DNA from: Collinsella sp.
GTDB lineage: Bacteria > Actinomycetota > Coriobacteriia > Coriobacteriales > Coriobacteriaceae
Length of the DNA stretch: 10,301 nucleotides
Assembly: GCA_019413955.1 (NCBI GenBank)
Contig: DXMX01000036.1
Coordinates: 1 to 10,301, forward strand
Direction: 5' to 3'
Positions 1-6,524 of the stretch are shown here, piece after piece; positions within the stretch are counted from its first letter, which is position 1; each line of letters begins with the position of its first letter. The notes beneath the pieces are model-generated. The model was not told where the DNA came from, searched no databases, and saw only the letters and a list, made by a program, of their open reading frames with translations. The position numbers and the translations under genes were made by a program.

Positions 1-119
1 GGCTTTTCTGCTCCACCGCCACTTCCGGTAGCGCCGCCGCTGCCACCGCAGCCCACCAGGGCAAATGCGGCAAAGAGGCTTATGCAGAGGGTGAGAATCG
101 CAAAGGCCTTCTTTTTCAT
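1..119 (-). CDS. N-terminus of a secreted lipoprotein (partial)
   Basis: Read on the minus strand, an ATG at 119-117 opens a frame that stays open to the window edge (39 codons). It begins MKKKAFAILTLCISLFAAF and continues ALVGCGGSGG. This is a textbook type II signal peptide: three lysines, a hydrophobic core of about 18 residues, and the lipobox LVGC, so the cysteine at about residue 24 would be lipidated. A Gly/Ser/Ala-rich flexible linker follows, as in extracellular solute-binding proteins and other anchored lipoproteins. A strong ribosome binding site, GAGGAGGA (complement of 127-134), sits 7 bases before the start. The mature domain lies outside the window, so no function can be given. 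An ABC transporter substrate-binding protein is a common possibility but is not shown here. Confidence 0.85.
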   Translation of the reverse strand, partial: MKKKAFAILTLCISLFAAFALVGCGGSGGATGSGGGAEK

Positions 120-194
120 GGTCGTGTCCTCCTCGATCTGTAACCGCCCATGGATTACCTGCCTTTACTGTACGCGTGGACGGCTCGCTCGGGT

Positions 195-210
195 GGGCCA
201 TGTGTCCCAT
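195..210. repeat. 16-bp repeat, copy 1
   Basis: GGGCCATGTGTCCCAT matches the copy at 403-418 at 15 of 16 positions, in the same orientation. Each copy is partly symmetrical (GGG...CCC), as operators often are. Function is unknown. Confidence 0.5.
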
Positions 211-256
211 TCTGAGGGCCGGATTTGCGCCGTTAAGTGGCAATATGCACGGGTCC

Positions 257-291
257 AAAAGAGGGGAGGGCCGGTGCTGTCGGCTCTCCCC
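257..291 (-). terminator. Terminator-like hairpin in the lipoprotein leader
   Basis: An 11-bp stem (263-273 with 281-291, one G-U pair) encloses a 7-base loop. Read leftward, it is followed at once by TCTTTT (complement of 257-262), the arrangement of an intrinsic terminator. No leftward gene lies to its right in this window, because fchA points the other way. If it works, it would act inside the 5' leader of the lipoprotein transcript as an attenuator, or block antisense transcription. On the plus strand the U-rich stretch begins about 14 bases after the stem, so rightward termination is less likely. Confidence 0.35.
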
Positions 292-402
292 GGGGTGAGG
301 TGTCCGTTGTTTTAAAGGGGCGCGTGTACGCGGGCGTTGCCCCAACAGGTTCCTTGTTTATAGATATGCCCCAGTTTGTGACGTCCGGAAGTCCCGAAAG
401 GC

Positions 403-418
403 GGGCCATGTTTCCCAT
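403..418. repeat. 16-bp repeat, copy 2
   Basis: GGGCCATGTTTCCCAT is the second copy, 208 bases to the right of the first. It lies about 56 bases upstream of the -35 of the fchA promoter, while copy 1 lies about 75 bases upstream of the lipoprotein start. A shared transcription factor site is one reading. Confidence 0.5.
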
Positions 419-473
419 GTTTGCGGTGCCGACGCCTATCGTTCGTCATAGAAATCCGCGATGACCAGGTGCG

Positions 474-502
474 CTGACGCTTATGTACTTATGGGCTAGA
501 CT
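474..502 (+). promoter_or_regulatory. Candidate promoter of the fchA-folD operon
   Basis: A -35-like CTGACG (474-479) and a -10-like TAGACT (497-502) are 17 bases apart, each matching the sigma-70-type consensus at 4 of 6 positions. Transcription would start near 509, giving a leader of about 70 bases before fchA. Confidence 0.45.
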
Positions 503-526
503 ATGCACCATTATGTGATCGATGCG

Positions 527-554
527 GTCGGTCGGTGGTTGCCGCCCGACCGAT
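527..554 (+). other. Stem-loop in the fchA leader
   Basis: Bases 527-535 pair with 546-554 (nine pairs, one of them G-U) around a 10-base loop. The hairpin ends 11 bases before the fchA ribosome binding site. It does not resemble the THF riboswitch consensus I know, and no anti-terminator partner is evident, so its role is open. Confidence 0.35.
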
Positions 555-579
555 GTATATGACTTGAAGGTGCATGCGT

Positions 580-1212
580 ATGAGCCAAGAGATGATGGAC
601 AAGACCTGCCGCGGGTTTGCCGAGGCGCTGGCCGCGCGCGAGCCGGTTCCCGGTGGTGGCAGCGCGAGCGCTTTTGTGGGCGCGCTGGGCGCCTCGCTGT
701 GCGGAATGGTTGCCCGCTACGGTGCGACCAATCCCGCGCTTGCTGATCGTGCGGATGACCTGACGCGCGCGTTTACCCAGGCTGATGAGCTGGCCCAGGA
801 GCTTGTCGAGTTGGTTGCCGAGGACGTTCGTGCCTACGGACAGGTGTCCGCGGCGTACGGTATTCCGCGTGAGGACCCGGCCCGACCGGCTGCGATTCAG
901 GATGCGCTGCACGTGGCCGCCATGCCGCCGTATCGCATTATGGATGCCTGCGGGCGCGCACTGGCGCTGCTCGAGGACATGGCGGACAAGGGCTCCCGAC
1001 AGCTGCTGTCCGACGTGGCGTGTGGTGCCGTGTTCTGCCGTGCCGCTATGCAGGGCGCGAGCTTGACGCTCTTTGCGAACACCACGTCTATGAAGGATCG
1101 TGCACGCGCCGAGGAGCTCGAGACGGCGTGTGATGAGTTGCTCGACACATGGTTGCCGCGCGCCGATGCGCTGGCGCGCCGCGCCTCCGACGCTGCAAGA
1201 AAGAGGGGATAG
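580..1212 (+). CDS. fchA: Methenyl-THF cyclohydrolase / cyclodeaminase family protein (FchA-like)
   Basis: This 210-residue protein belongs to the FTCD_C (formiminotransferase-cyclodeaminase C-terminal) family, whose stand-alone members are about this length. They are small helical cytoplasmic enzymes that either hydrolyse 5,10-methenyl-THF to 10-formyl-THF (FchA) or deaminate 5-formimino-THF in histidine breakdown. Visible family motifs are the glycine-rich PVPGGGSASAFVGALG at residues 22-37, EDVRAY at 81-86, and the C-terminal SDVACGA block at 144-150. I chose the ATG at 580: GAAGG (566-570) is 9 bases away, whereas the in-frame ATG at 574 would leave only 3. folD begins 2 bases after the stop, so the two are almost certainly co-transcribed. 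No histidine-utilisation gene is nearby and the adjacent FolD appears to lack cyclohydrolase residues, so I favour the cyclohydrolase role over the cyclodeaminase role. That choice is inference. Confidence 0.85.
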   Translation: MSQEMMDKTCRGFAEALAAREPVPGGGSASAFVGALGASLCGMVARYGATNPALADRADDLTRAFTQADELAQELVELVAEDVRAYGQVSAAYGIPREDPARPAAIQDALHVAAMPPYRIMDACGRALALLEDMADKGSRQLLSDVACGAVFCRAAMQGASLTLFANTTSMKDRARAEELETACDELLDTWLPRADALARRASDAARKRG

Positions 1213-1214
1213 CC

Positions 1215-2069
1215 ATGGCTGAGCTACTGAAGGGTGCTCCCGTCGCCCGCGCTTTGACTGAGGAGCTCGCTGCCCGCTGCGCTGCGCTGCGCGAACGCGG
1301 TGTTGTTCCGACGCTTGCTATCGTGCGTGTGGGTGAACGCGAGGACGACCTATCCTACGAGCGCGGCGCCCTTAAACGCTGCGAAAAGGTTGGCATCGAG
1401 GCGCGTCGCGTGTTGCTTCCTGCCGGTGTTTCGCAAGACGAGCTGTTGACGGCCATCGAGGACATCAATGCCGACTCGGCTGTTCATGGCTGTCTGATGT
1501 TTCGCCCGCTGCCCGCCGGCCTTGACGAGAACGCCGTCGCCGCAACGCTCGATCCCGCCAAGGACGTTGACTCCATGACGCCGGCTTCGCTGCTCACCAC
1601 GCTTTCGGGGCGCGGCGAGGGTTTTGCCCCCTGCACAGCTGAAGCCGTGCTTGCTTTGCTGGATCATTACGGCGTTGAGCTGGACGGCGCCAAAGTTGCC
1701 GTGGTCGGACGCTCACTGGTAATTGGCCGCCCCGTTGCCGCCATGCTTACGGCGCGCAACGCAACCGTGACGACGTGCCATACGCATACGCGCGATCTTG
1801 CCGCCGAGTGCTGTGCTGCCGACATTGTGGTTGCCGCCGTTGGACGCGCGCGCACGATTGGCGCAGATGCGGTCCGCGAGGACCAGGCGATTATCGATGT
1901 TGGCATTAATTGGGACGAAGCCGCTGGCAAGCTGGTCGGCGACGTCGATTTTGATGCCGCGGAGCCGGTTGTTGGCGCAATCACCCCCGTGCCGGGTGGC
2001 GTGGGCGCCGTGACGACAGCAATTCTCGCCAAGCACGTGATCGAGGCGGCTGAGCGCGCGGTAAAATAG
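1215..2069 (+). CDS. folD: FolD-type methylene-THF dehydrogenase, cyclohydrolase residues altered
   Basis: This 284-residue protein matches FolD along its full usual length. FolD oxidises 5,10-methylene-THF to methenyl-THF with NAD(P)+ and normally also hydrolyses methenyl-THF to 10-formyl-THF. Family features are the folate-site PCTAEAV (139-145), the dinucleotide-binding VVGRSLVIGRP (163-173), IDVGIN (227-232) and ITPVPGGVGAVT (256-267). The active site is unusual. Tyr48 is present, but the position four residues later, the catalytic lysine in E. coli (K54) and human (K56) enzymes, is Ala52. The conserved Gln of the VQLPLP motif (E. coli Q98) is Phe96, in MFRPLP. The Asp matching E. coli D121 is kept (D119). 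The dehydrogenase half may therefore work without the cyclohydrolase, with FchA supplying the second step. The start at 1215 follows GAGGGG (1203-1208) by 6 bases; an upstream ATG at 1149 lies inside fchA and is rejected. Confidence 0.93.
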   Translation: MAELLKGAPVARALTEELAARCAALRERGVVPTLAIVRVGEREDDLSYERGALKRCEKVGIEARRVLLPAGVSQDELLTAIEDINADSAVHGCLMFRPLPAGLDENAVAATLDPAKDVDSMTPASLLTTLSGRGEGFAPCTAEAVLALLDHYGVELDGAKVAVVGRSLVIGRPVAAMLTARNATVTTCHTHTRDLAAECCAADIVVAAVGRARTIGADAVREDQAIIDVGINWDEAAGKLVGDVDFDAAEPVVGAITPVPGGVGAVTTAILAKHVIEAAERAVK

Positions 2070-2102
2070 GCGTTTGGAGGCTGTTTAGGGGGTTGGTTAG
2101 AT

Positions 2103-2343
2103 ACCCCGTGGTCAAAAAATGCCAAATATGAGTACTGTTGCCAAGTTAGTCACATATGTTTGAGATCATTTTGGCTCTTTAGCGATAAGTAATATCGTTA
2201 AAGAGCCAATTTTATTGGACGTATGGGGAATTACTAGACTCAGTTTTTGGACAGGTGAGGATTCCCGGCGCCCGGAACAGTGCAATTTGCTGCCACTAAA
2301 TTAGTGACAGTACTCATATTTGGCATTTTTTGACCACAGGGGT
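2103..2343. mobile_element. MITE-like palindromic intergenic element
   Basis: The left arm (2103-2138) and right arm (2307-2343) are inverted repeats of about 36 bp. They match perfectly apart from one extra base (A2338) in the right arm. The arms run from ACCCC through GTGGTCAAAAAATGCC to AGTACTGT. The 168-base core has no open frame for a transposase but carries its own strong hairpin (2171-2209) and a small palindrome, CACTAAATTAGTG. It is AT-richer than the flanking genes. Long terminal inverted repeats, small size and no coding capacity fit a non-autonomous MITE or a folded repeat family. I see no clear target-site duplication. Because the A6/T6 tracts are inside the arms, the folded transcript could also stop transcription in either direction. 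Confidence 0.7.
2171..2216 (+). terminator. Hairpin plus T-run inside the MITE-like element
   Basis: A 16-bp stem (2171-2186 with 2194-2209, one G-U pair) with loop AAGTAAT is followed by TTTTATT (2210-2216). It has the shape of an intrinsic terminator for rightward transcripts such as fchA-folD, whose last stop is 100 bases upstream. The stem is only moderately GC-rich, so its strength is uncertain. Confidence 0.6.
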
Positions 2344-2358
2344 TGCCAGCGCCGTGGT

Positions 2359-2388
2359 TTCGCCCTTTCTGCGCCGAAGCGATACACT
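2359..2388 (+). promoter_or_regulatory. Weak candidate promoter of the dipeptidase gene
   Basis: The -10-like TACACT (2383-2388) matches consensus at 4 of 6 positions. The best spaced -35 is only TTCGCC (2359-2364), 18 bases upstream. It begins 15 bases after the right arm of the MITE-like element. Transcription would start near 2395, giving a leader of about 30 bases. Confidence 0.3.
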
Positions 2389-2424
2389 GTTATCGTTTGA
2401 TTTCTTCGCTCAAGGAGGATGCGC

Positions 2425-3948
2425 ATGCCGTGCACAACGATTTTGGTTGGTAAGAACGCGAGCTACGACGGGTCGACCCTGGTCGCGCGTAACGAGGACT
2501 CGTCCAACGGGGTGTTTGAGCCCAAGCACATGCGCGTAGTGCATCCCGACGAGCAGCCGCGCGTCTACACGAGCGTCCTGAGTCACCTGACCGTTGAACT
2601 GCCCGATAATCCCATGCGCTACACGAGCGTCCCCGATGTTATTCCCGGTCACGGCATTTGGGCCGAGGCGGGCTTCAACGAGCTCAATGTTGGCATGTCC
2701 GCAACCGAGACGCTCACCACCAACGAGCGCGTTCGCGGCGCCGATCCGCTCGTGGACTACGTGCCCGCCAAGGGCAACGAGGGTGAGGACGGCTATGTGC
2801 CGGCGCAGCCTGGTGGCCTGGGCGAGGAGGACATGGTGACCCTGGTCCTGCCGTATGCCAAGTCCGCCCGCGACGGCGTCCGTATCCTGGGCGACCTGCT
2901 CGAGCGCTACGGCACCTACGAGAACAACGGCATCGCCTTTAGCGACGTGGACGAGATCTGGTGGCTCGAGACCATCGGCGGCCATCACTGGATCGCCAAG
3001 CGCGTGCCCGACGACGCCTATGTGACCATGCCTAACCAGCTGGGTATCGACAGCTTTGACCTGGACGACGCCGAGGGCGACCAGGCCGACCACATGTGCT
3101 CCGCCGACCTGCGCGCCTGGATGGCCGAGTGGCATCTGGACTTGACGCTGGGCGTCGAGGGCGACGGCCCGGCGACGGTCTTTAACCCGCGCGAGGCCTT
3201 TGGCTCGCACAGCGACAGCGACCACGTCTACAACACGCCGCGCGCCTGGTACATGCAGCGCTGCCTCAACCCCAGCGATGTGTGGGACGGCCCCGACGCC
3301 GACTACACGCCCGAGAGCGACGACATCCCCTGGAGCCGTGTGCCCGAGCGCAAGGTGACCATCGAGGACATTAAGTACGTACTCTCGAGCCACTACCAGG
3401 GCACGGAGTACGACTGCTACGGCAGTAAGGGCACGCCCGCCACGCGCGGCGCCTATCGCCCCATCGGCATCAACCGCAACAGCCAGCTCGCCGTGTTGCA
3501 GCTGCGCCCCTATGCGCAGCCGGCGTATCGCGCCGTGCAGTGGATGGCCTTTGGCTCCAACTCGTTTAACGCGCTGGTCCCGCTGTACGCCAACGTCGAG
3601 ACCATGCCCGAGTACTATGCCGACACGCAGGCTCGCGTGACGTCCGAAAACTTCTACTGGGCCAACCGCCTGATCGGCGCCCTGGCCGACGTCCGCTTCC
3701 ATGAGTGCGGTCGCGCGGTCGAGGATTATCAGGAGAAGGTCGGTGGCATGGGCCACAAGCAGATCCATGACGTCGATGCTGCCGTAGCCGCGCTACCCGA
3801 GGCCGAGGTGCCTGCCGAGCTTGCACGCGCCAACGAGGCCTTTGCCGAGCTTGTGCGCGTGGAGACCGATGCCCTGCTGGGCAAGGTGCTCTACACCACG
3901 AGCTGCGCCATGAAGAACTCTTTCGCGATGAACGACAACGTGAGGTAG
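2425..3948 (+). CDS. pepD: C69-family dipeptidase
   Basis: This 507-residue protein is a peptidase family C69 (PepD/PepDA-type) N-terminal-nucleophile hydrolase, which splits a broad range of dipeptides. The catalytic cysteine is Cys3 in MPCTTILVGK and must be exposed at the mature N-terminus. The block ASYDGSTLVARNED (residues 12-25) supplies the conserved Arg-Asn-Glu-Asp of the family. A second signature, IWWLETIGGHHWIAKR (178-193), is followed by VPDD and a conserved MPNQ. I chose the ATG at 2425, which puts the cysteine at position 3 as expected and lies 6 bases after AAGGAGG (2412-2418); the ATG at 2419 is a single base from it. No signal peptide or transmembrane segment is visible, so a cytoplasmic location is likely. 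The gene appears to stand alone between the MITE-like element and the next promoter. It probably serves amino-acid recovery from imported peptides, which is inferred from the family. Confidence 0.93.
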   Translation: MPCTTILVGKNASYDGSTLVARNEDSSNGVFEPKHMRVVHPDEQPRVYTSVLSHLTVELPDNPMRYTSVPDVIPGHGIWAEAGFNELNVGMSATETLTTNERVRGADPLVDYVPAKGNEGEDGYVPAQPGGLGEEDMVTLVLPYAKSARDGVRILGDLLERYGTYENNGIAFSDVDEIWWLETIGGHHWIAKRVPDDAYVTMPNQLGIDSFDLDDAEGDQADHMCSADLRAWMAEWHLDLTLGVEGDGPATVFNPREAFGSHSDSDHVYNTPRAWYMQRCLNPSDVWDGPDADYTPESDDIPWSRVPERKVTIEDIKYVLSSHYQGTEYDCYGSKGTPATRGAYRPIGINRNSQLAVLQLRPYAQPAYRAVQWMAFGSNSFNALVPLYANVETMPEYYADTQARVTSENFYWANRLIGALADVRFHECGRAVEDYQEKVGGMGHKQIHDVDAAVAALPEAEVPAELARANEAFAELVRVETDALLGKVLYTTSCAMKNSFAMNDNVR

Positions 3949-3982
3949 GGATTTCCCGTCGATCGAATAGTGCTAAAACGCT

Positions 3983-4012
3983 TTGTCGCTTTCACTCAAT
4001 CTTGGGTACAAG
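3983..4012 (+). promoter_or_regulatory. Candidate promoter of the phasin-ABC1 kinase operon
   Basis: TTGTCG (3983-3988) and TACAAG (4007-4012) are 18 bases apart. They match consensus at 3 and 4 of 6 positions. The start site would be near 4019, about 29 bases before the phasin-like start codon. No hairpin terminator for the dipeptidase gene is visible between 3949 and 4047. Confidence 0.4.
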
Positions 4013-4047
4013 AACGCCAATGCAGTTGTTTGTGATTGGAGACAACC

Positions 4048-4464
4048 ATGGTTATGAAACTCGATCAGCTTGTTAACGGCGCCATTAACGTGGGCTTTGG
4101 CGCTGCCGCCGTTGCTGTTGAAGGCGGCAAGAAGGTCCTCGACGACCTTAATACCAAAGGCGAGCAGGTCCGCAAGGACACCGCCACCCCCGATATCGCC
4201 CGCAGTGTGTCCGACATGTTCGAGCAGGCCGGCGGTACCATCTCCGACCTGACCGAGCGTCTGGGCATGCAGGGCGAGACCGCGGCCCAACGCGTGCTCG
4301 ACGAGCTCATTCTGGCTCGCGTCCGCGTTATGACTGCGCCCGAGCGTACGGCCTTCCTGGCCCATGTGCGCGACATCGTCGATTCGGTCGAGGACAACGT
4401 GACCTCGGTGCCCGTCGAGTCCGTTGAGCCCGACGATGCGAAGGATACCGAAGAGGCCGAGTAG
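4048..4464 (+). CDS. Phasin-like small helical protein
   Basis: This 138-residue protein resembles the phasin-like family (PhaF/PHA-granule regulator type) often found beside ABC1 kinase genes. An Ala/Val/Gly-rich N-terminal stretch (about 11-26, INVGFGAAAVAV) precedes a charged helical region. A conserved-looking block, DELILARVRVMTAPERTAF, spans 85-103. The C-terminal tail is acidic (DDAKDTEEAE). No signal peptide or certain membrane span is present; the N-terminal segment could be an amphipathic or membrane-touching helix. I chose the ATG at 4048 because GGAG (4038-4041) lies 6 bases upstream; a TTG at 4036 and an ATG at 4054 are alternatives. The kinase-like gene starts 8 bases after its stop, so the two form an operon. 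No polyhydroxyalkanoate synthase is in the window, so a PHA role is not supported; a partner or membrane adaptor for the kinase-like protein is a guess. Confidence 0.75.
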   Translation: MVMKLDQLVNGAINVGFGAAAVAVEGGKKVLDDLNTKGEQVRKDTATPDIARSVSDMFEQAGGTISDLTERLGMQGETAAQRVLDELILARVRVMTAPERTAFLAHVRDIVDSVEDNVTSVPVESVEPDDAKDTEEAE

Positions 4465-4472
4465 CAGCGCAG

Positions 4473-6236
4473 ATGGCAGATTCCACCACCGATTACAACA
4501 ATCTAGATCCTCTGGGTGACGAGGCGGCGGTTGTCGATGAGGTCGACGCTGCCGTCTCGGGCGCTCGCAAGAAGCCACGCGCTGTCGATATGGTGCCCGA
4601 GGAGCCCGACGCGATGGCACCGGACGAGGAATGCCAGCTCACGCCGGCGGGTCGTCGCGAACGCATTGGGCAGATTGTTCGCCTGGTCAAAAAGTACCGC
4701 GTGTGGGATAACCTCACGCCGGTTCGTTTGCGCCGCCTGCTCGAGGAACTCGGCCCCATGTTCGTCAAGATGGGGCAGATTTTGGCCAACCGGTCCGAGA
4801 TTCTGCCGCAGCGCTTTTGCGACGAGCTGCGTCGTCTGCGCTCCGACGTGGAGCCGGTGCCGTACGAGGTCGTACTCAGCTGTCTGGAAGAAGAATACGG
4901 CCTGCGCCTGGGGGAGATGTTCGATGCGATCGACCCCAACCCGCTCGGTAGCGCGTCGCTCGCGCAGGTGCACCGCGCTCGTCTGGTGACGGGCGAGGAC
5001 GTGGCCGTCAAGGTGCAGCGCCCCGGTGCGCAGCAGGTTATGGCACAGGACATCGATATCATCCGCTCGGTGGTGCGTATCGTTTCCAAGTTCGTCAACA
5101 CCGATCAATTCGTTGACCTGCACGGCGTAGTCGAGGAGTTGTGGACCTCGTTTCGCGAGGAGACCAACTTTTTGGCCGAGGCCAAAAACCTCAACGACTT
5201 CTACGAGTTCCATAAGAGCGTTCATGGCGTGACGTGCCCTAAATCCTATCTGGACCTGTGCACCGAGCACGTGGTGGTTATGGACTACGTCGACGGCATT
5301 TCGATCGCCGATCCTGAACGCTTGGTGGCCGAGGGCTATGACTTGGAAAAGATCGGTGCCGCGATTGTCGAGGACTACTCGACGCAGGTGCTCGACGACG
5401 GCTTTTTCCATGCCGACCCGCATGCGGGAAACATCATCCTCAAAGACGGTATCGTTTACTTTATCGACTTGGGCATGGTCGGACGCATGTCGAGTCACGA
5501 TCGCGGTATCGTAAAGGACATGATTTTCGCCGTGGCCGAGGGTGACGTGCCCAAGCTCAAGGATTCGCTCATGCGCTTCGCCGTGACGCGTGGCGACTCG
5601 GCTGAGCTCGATCATTCGGCCTTTTTGTCCGATCTTGACTTTATCGTGGCTGACTTTGCGGGCCTCGACCTTAAAGACCTGGATATCGGCGAGTTTTTGA
5701 CCTCGCTGCTAAACCTGGCGCGCAAAAACGATGTTGAGCTGCCGAGCGTGGTGACGATGTTCGCGCGCGGCATGGTGACGCTCGAGGGTTTGCTGACCGA
5801 GTACATGCCCAACGCCAACATGATCCAGATCATCCAAACCCACATTAAAAACGAGAAAAGCACCTATGCGCGCGTGCGCGACATGGGGCGCGATCTTGCC
5901 GCGAGCAGCTATCGCGCGGCGAAGGGCTCACTCGAGGCGGCTGAGTACCTGGGGCTGGCTTCGCGCATGCTTACGCGCGGCCAGCTTAAGGTGAACACGC
6001 AGATCATGAGCAGCGATAAGGCACTGCGACAGCTGGGCGGAATTATCGACCGCATGTCGATGGCTATCGTTATCGCCGGCCTGTTTATCGGTTCGTCGGT
6101 GGTGTACTACGCACGCATCGAGCCGGTTGTGTTTGGTATCCCGGTCATTGGCTTTATGGGCTACGTGAGCGCGCTGGTGCTGGCGCTTATGCTGGGCCGC
6201 AATATCTGGCTCAACAGCCACGGCGGCAAACACTAG
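4473..6236 (+). CDS. aarF: AarF/UbiB (ABC1) family atypical kinase
   Basis: This 587-residue protein is an ABC1/UbiB-family protein-kinase-like ATPase. Visible motifs are KMGQ (99-102, the family's KxGQ), the nucleotide loop GSASLAQVHRA (159-169), VAVKVQRPG with Lys180, the EETNFLAEA region (229-237), the catalytic HADPHAGN (313-320) and the metal-binding IDLG (331-334). Two C-terminal hydrophobic helices (about 528-548 and 552-578) anchor it in the membrane, followed by a short basic/histidine tail. The first 60 residues are acidic and probably disordered. In proteobacteria and mitochondria the family supports ubiquinone synthesis; in anaerobic Gram-positives its substrate is not settled, so that role is not claimed here. 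The start ATG has no strong ribosome binding site and lies 8 bases after the phasin-like stop, suggesting translational coupling. Confidence 0.92.
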   Translation: MADSTTDYNNLDPLGDEAAVVDEVDAAVSGARKKPRAVDMVPEEPDAMAPDEECQLTPAGRRERIGQIVRLVKKYRVWDNLTPVRLRRLLEELGPMFVKMGQILANRSEILPQRFCDELRRLRSDVEPVPYEVVLSCLEEEYGLRLGEMFDAIDPNPLGSASLAQVHRARLVTGEDVAVKVQRPGAQQVMAQDIDIIRSVVRIVSKFVNTDQFVDLHGVVEELWTSFREETNFLAEAKNLNDFYEFHKSVHGVTCPKSYLDLCTEHVVVMDYVDGISIADPERLVAEGYDLEKIGAAIVEDYSTQVLDDGFFHADPHAGNIILKDGIVYFIDLGMVGRMSSHDRGIVKDMIFAVAEGDVPKLKDSLMRFAVTRGDSAELDHSAFLSDLDFIVADFAGLDLKDLDIGEFLTSLLNLARKNDVELPSVVTMFARGMVTLEGLLTEYMPNANMIQIIQTHIKNEKSTYARVRDMGRDLAASSYRAAKGSLEAAEYLGLASRMLTRGQLKVNTQIMSSDKALRQLGGIIDRMSMAIVIAGLFIGSSVVYYARIEPVVFGIPVIGFMGYVSALVLALMLGRNIWLNSHGGKH

Positions 6237-6287
6237 AGGCTGCGACCGTCACCGCAATTTCCTATCGCAAACAATAGCTTTTACCTT

Positions 6288-6315
6288 GGGCTTCGCCTGT
6301 GTGCGGGGCCCTTTT
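6288..6315 (+). terminator. Intrinsic terminator after the ABC1 kinase gene
   Basis: A 9-bp stem (GGGCTTCGC at 6288-6296 with GCGGGGCCC at 6303-6311, two G-U pairs) with a 6-base loop is followed by TTTT (6312-6315). It closes the phasin-kinase operon and abuts the -35 of the next promoter. Confidence 0.65.
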
Positions 6316-6342
6316 GCGTGATACCATTTTGACGGTAATAAT
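6314..6342 (+). promoter_or_regulatory. Candidate promoter of the riboswitch-controlled operon
   Basis: TTGCGT (6314-6319) and AATAAT (6337-6342, 5 of 6 to consensus) are 17 bases apart. Transcription would begin near 6349, three bases before the first pairing element of the riboswitch at 6352. That placement supports it over the overlapping TTGACG at 6329-6334, whose -10 would lie within the aptamer. Confidence 0.5.
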
Positions 6343-6351
6343 CGATGGCCT

Positions 6352-6524
6352 AGATGGTGGTGCGGAGACGCACGAACGCGCGGTTTTCCTGCGCGTTTGG
6401 GAGAATCGGGGTGCAAGTCCCCGGCTGTACCAGTAACCGTAATTCCTCTTGGCTCGGGATGTTCGCGTCGCAGATCGGACGGCGCGCCTGAGCCGTTAAG
6501 GTTAAGTCGGATCGCCTCCCATCT
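6352..6524 (+). ncRNA. Cobalamin riboswitch aptamer
   Basis: The core reads GGTGCAAGTCCCCGGCTGTA (6410-6429), then CCAGTAACCGTAA, and later TTAAGTCGGATCGCC (6502-6516). This is the recognisable order of the cobalamin (B12) riboswitch. Paired elements seen by eye are a closing stem AGATGG (6352-6357) with CCATCT (6519-6524), a hairpin GTGCG/CGCAC (6360-6373), a stem AACGCGC/GCGCGTT (6375-6397), CGGGG/CCCCG (6407-6423), and GGCTC/GAGCC near 6450 and 6490. It lies just ahead of the DUF4430 surface protein gene, so that operon should respond to cobalamin levels, normally being repressed when B12 is plentiful. Subclass and exact ligand (adenosyl- or aquo-/methylcobalamin) cannot be told by eye. 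Confidence 0.88.

Larger units (their letters stand above)
120..579. other. Divergent intergenic region without a credible gene
   Basis: This 460-base stretch lies between the leftward lipoprotein gene and the rightward fchA-folD operon. Short open frames cross it in several frames, but none has a good ribosome binding site with a recognisable product. It holds the lipoprotein ribosome binding site, two 16-bp near-identical repeats, a hairpin followed by a U-rich tract in the leftward direction, and the fchA promoter and leader hairpin. An AT-rich patch at 354-367 (minus strand TATCTATAAA) could be a -10 for the leftward transcript, but I see no convincing -35, so it is not listed as a promoter. 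Confidence 0.7.

Noticed and set aside
237..464. 75-codon plus-strand frame in the divergent intergenic region
   Set aside because: It has no convincing ribosome binding site, crosses the hairpin and a 16-bp repeat, and its product shows no recognisable feature.
1149..1214. Upstream start for folD adding 22 residues
   Set aside because: It would overlap fchA, lacks a suitable ribosome binding site, and adds residues not found in FolD; the ATG at 1215 has GAGGGG at proper spacing.
2070..2107. GGGGT...ACCCC hairpin as the folD terminator
   Set aside because: The stem is short and followed by an A-run rather than a T-run; the right half belongs to the arm of the repeat element.
2410..3768. Long minus-strand open frame of 452 codons
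   Set aside because: It is antisense to the clearly recognisable C69 dipeptidase and results from its GC-rich codon pattern; its product has no recognisable domain.
4503..5615. Minus-strand open frame of 370 codons
   Set aside because: It is antisense to the ABC1 kinase gene, which carries all family motifs in order.
6329..6356. Promoter TTGACG with TAGATG, spacing 16
   Set aside because: The -35 is good, but transcription would start inside the aptamer and remove its closing stem.
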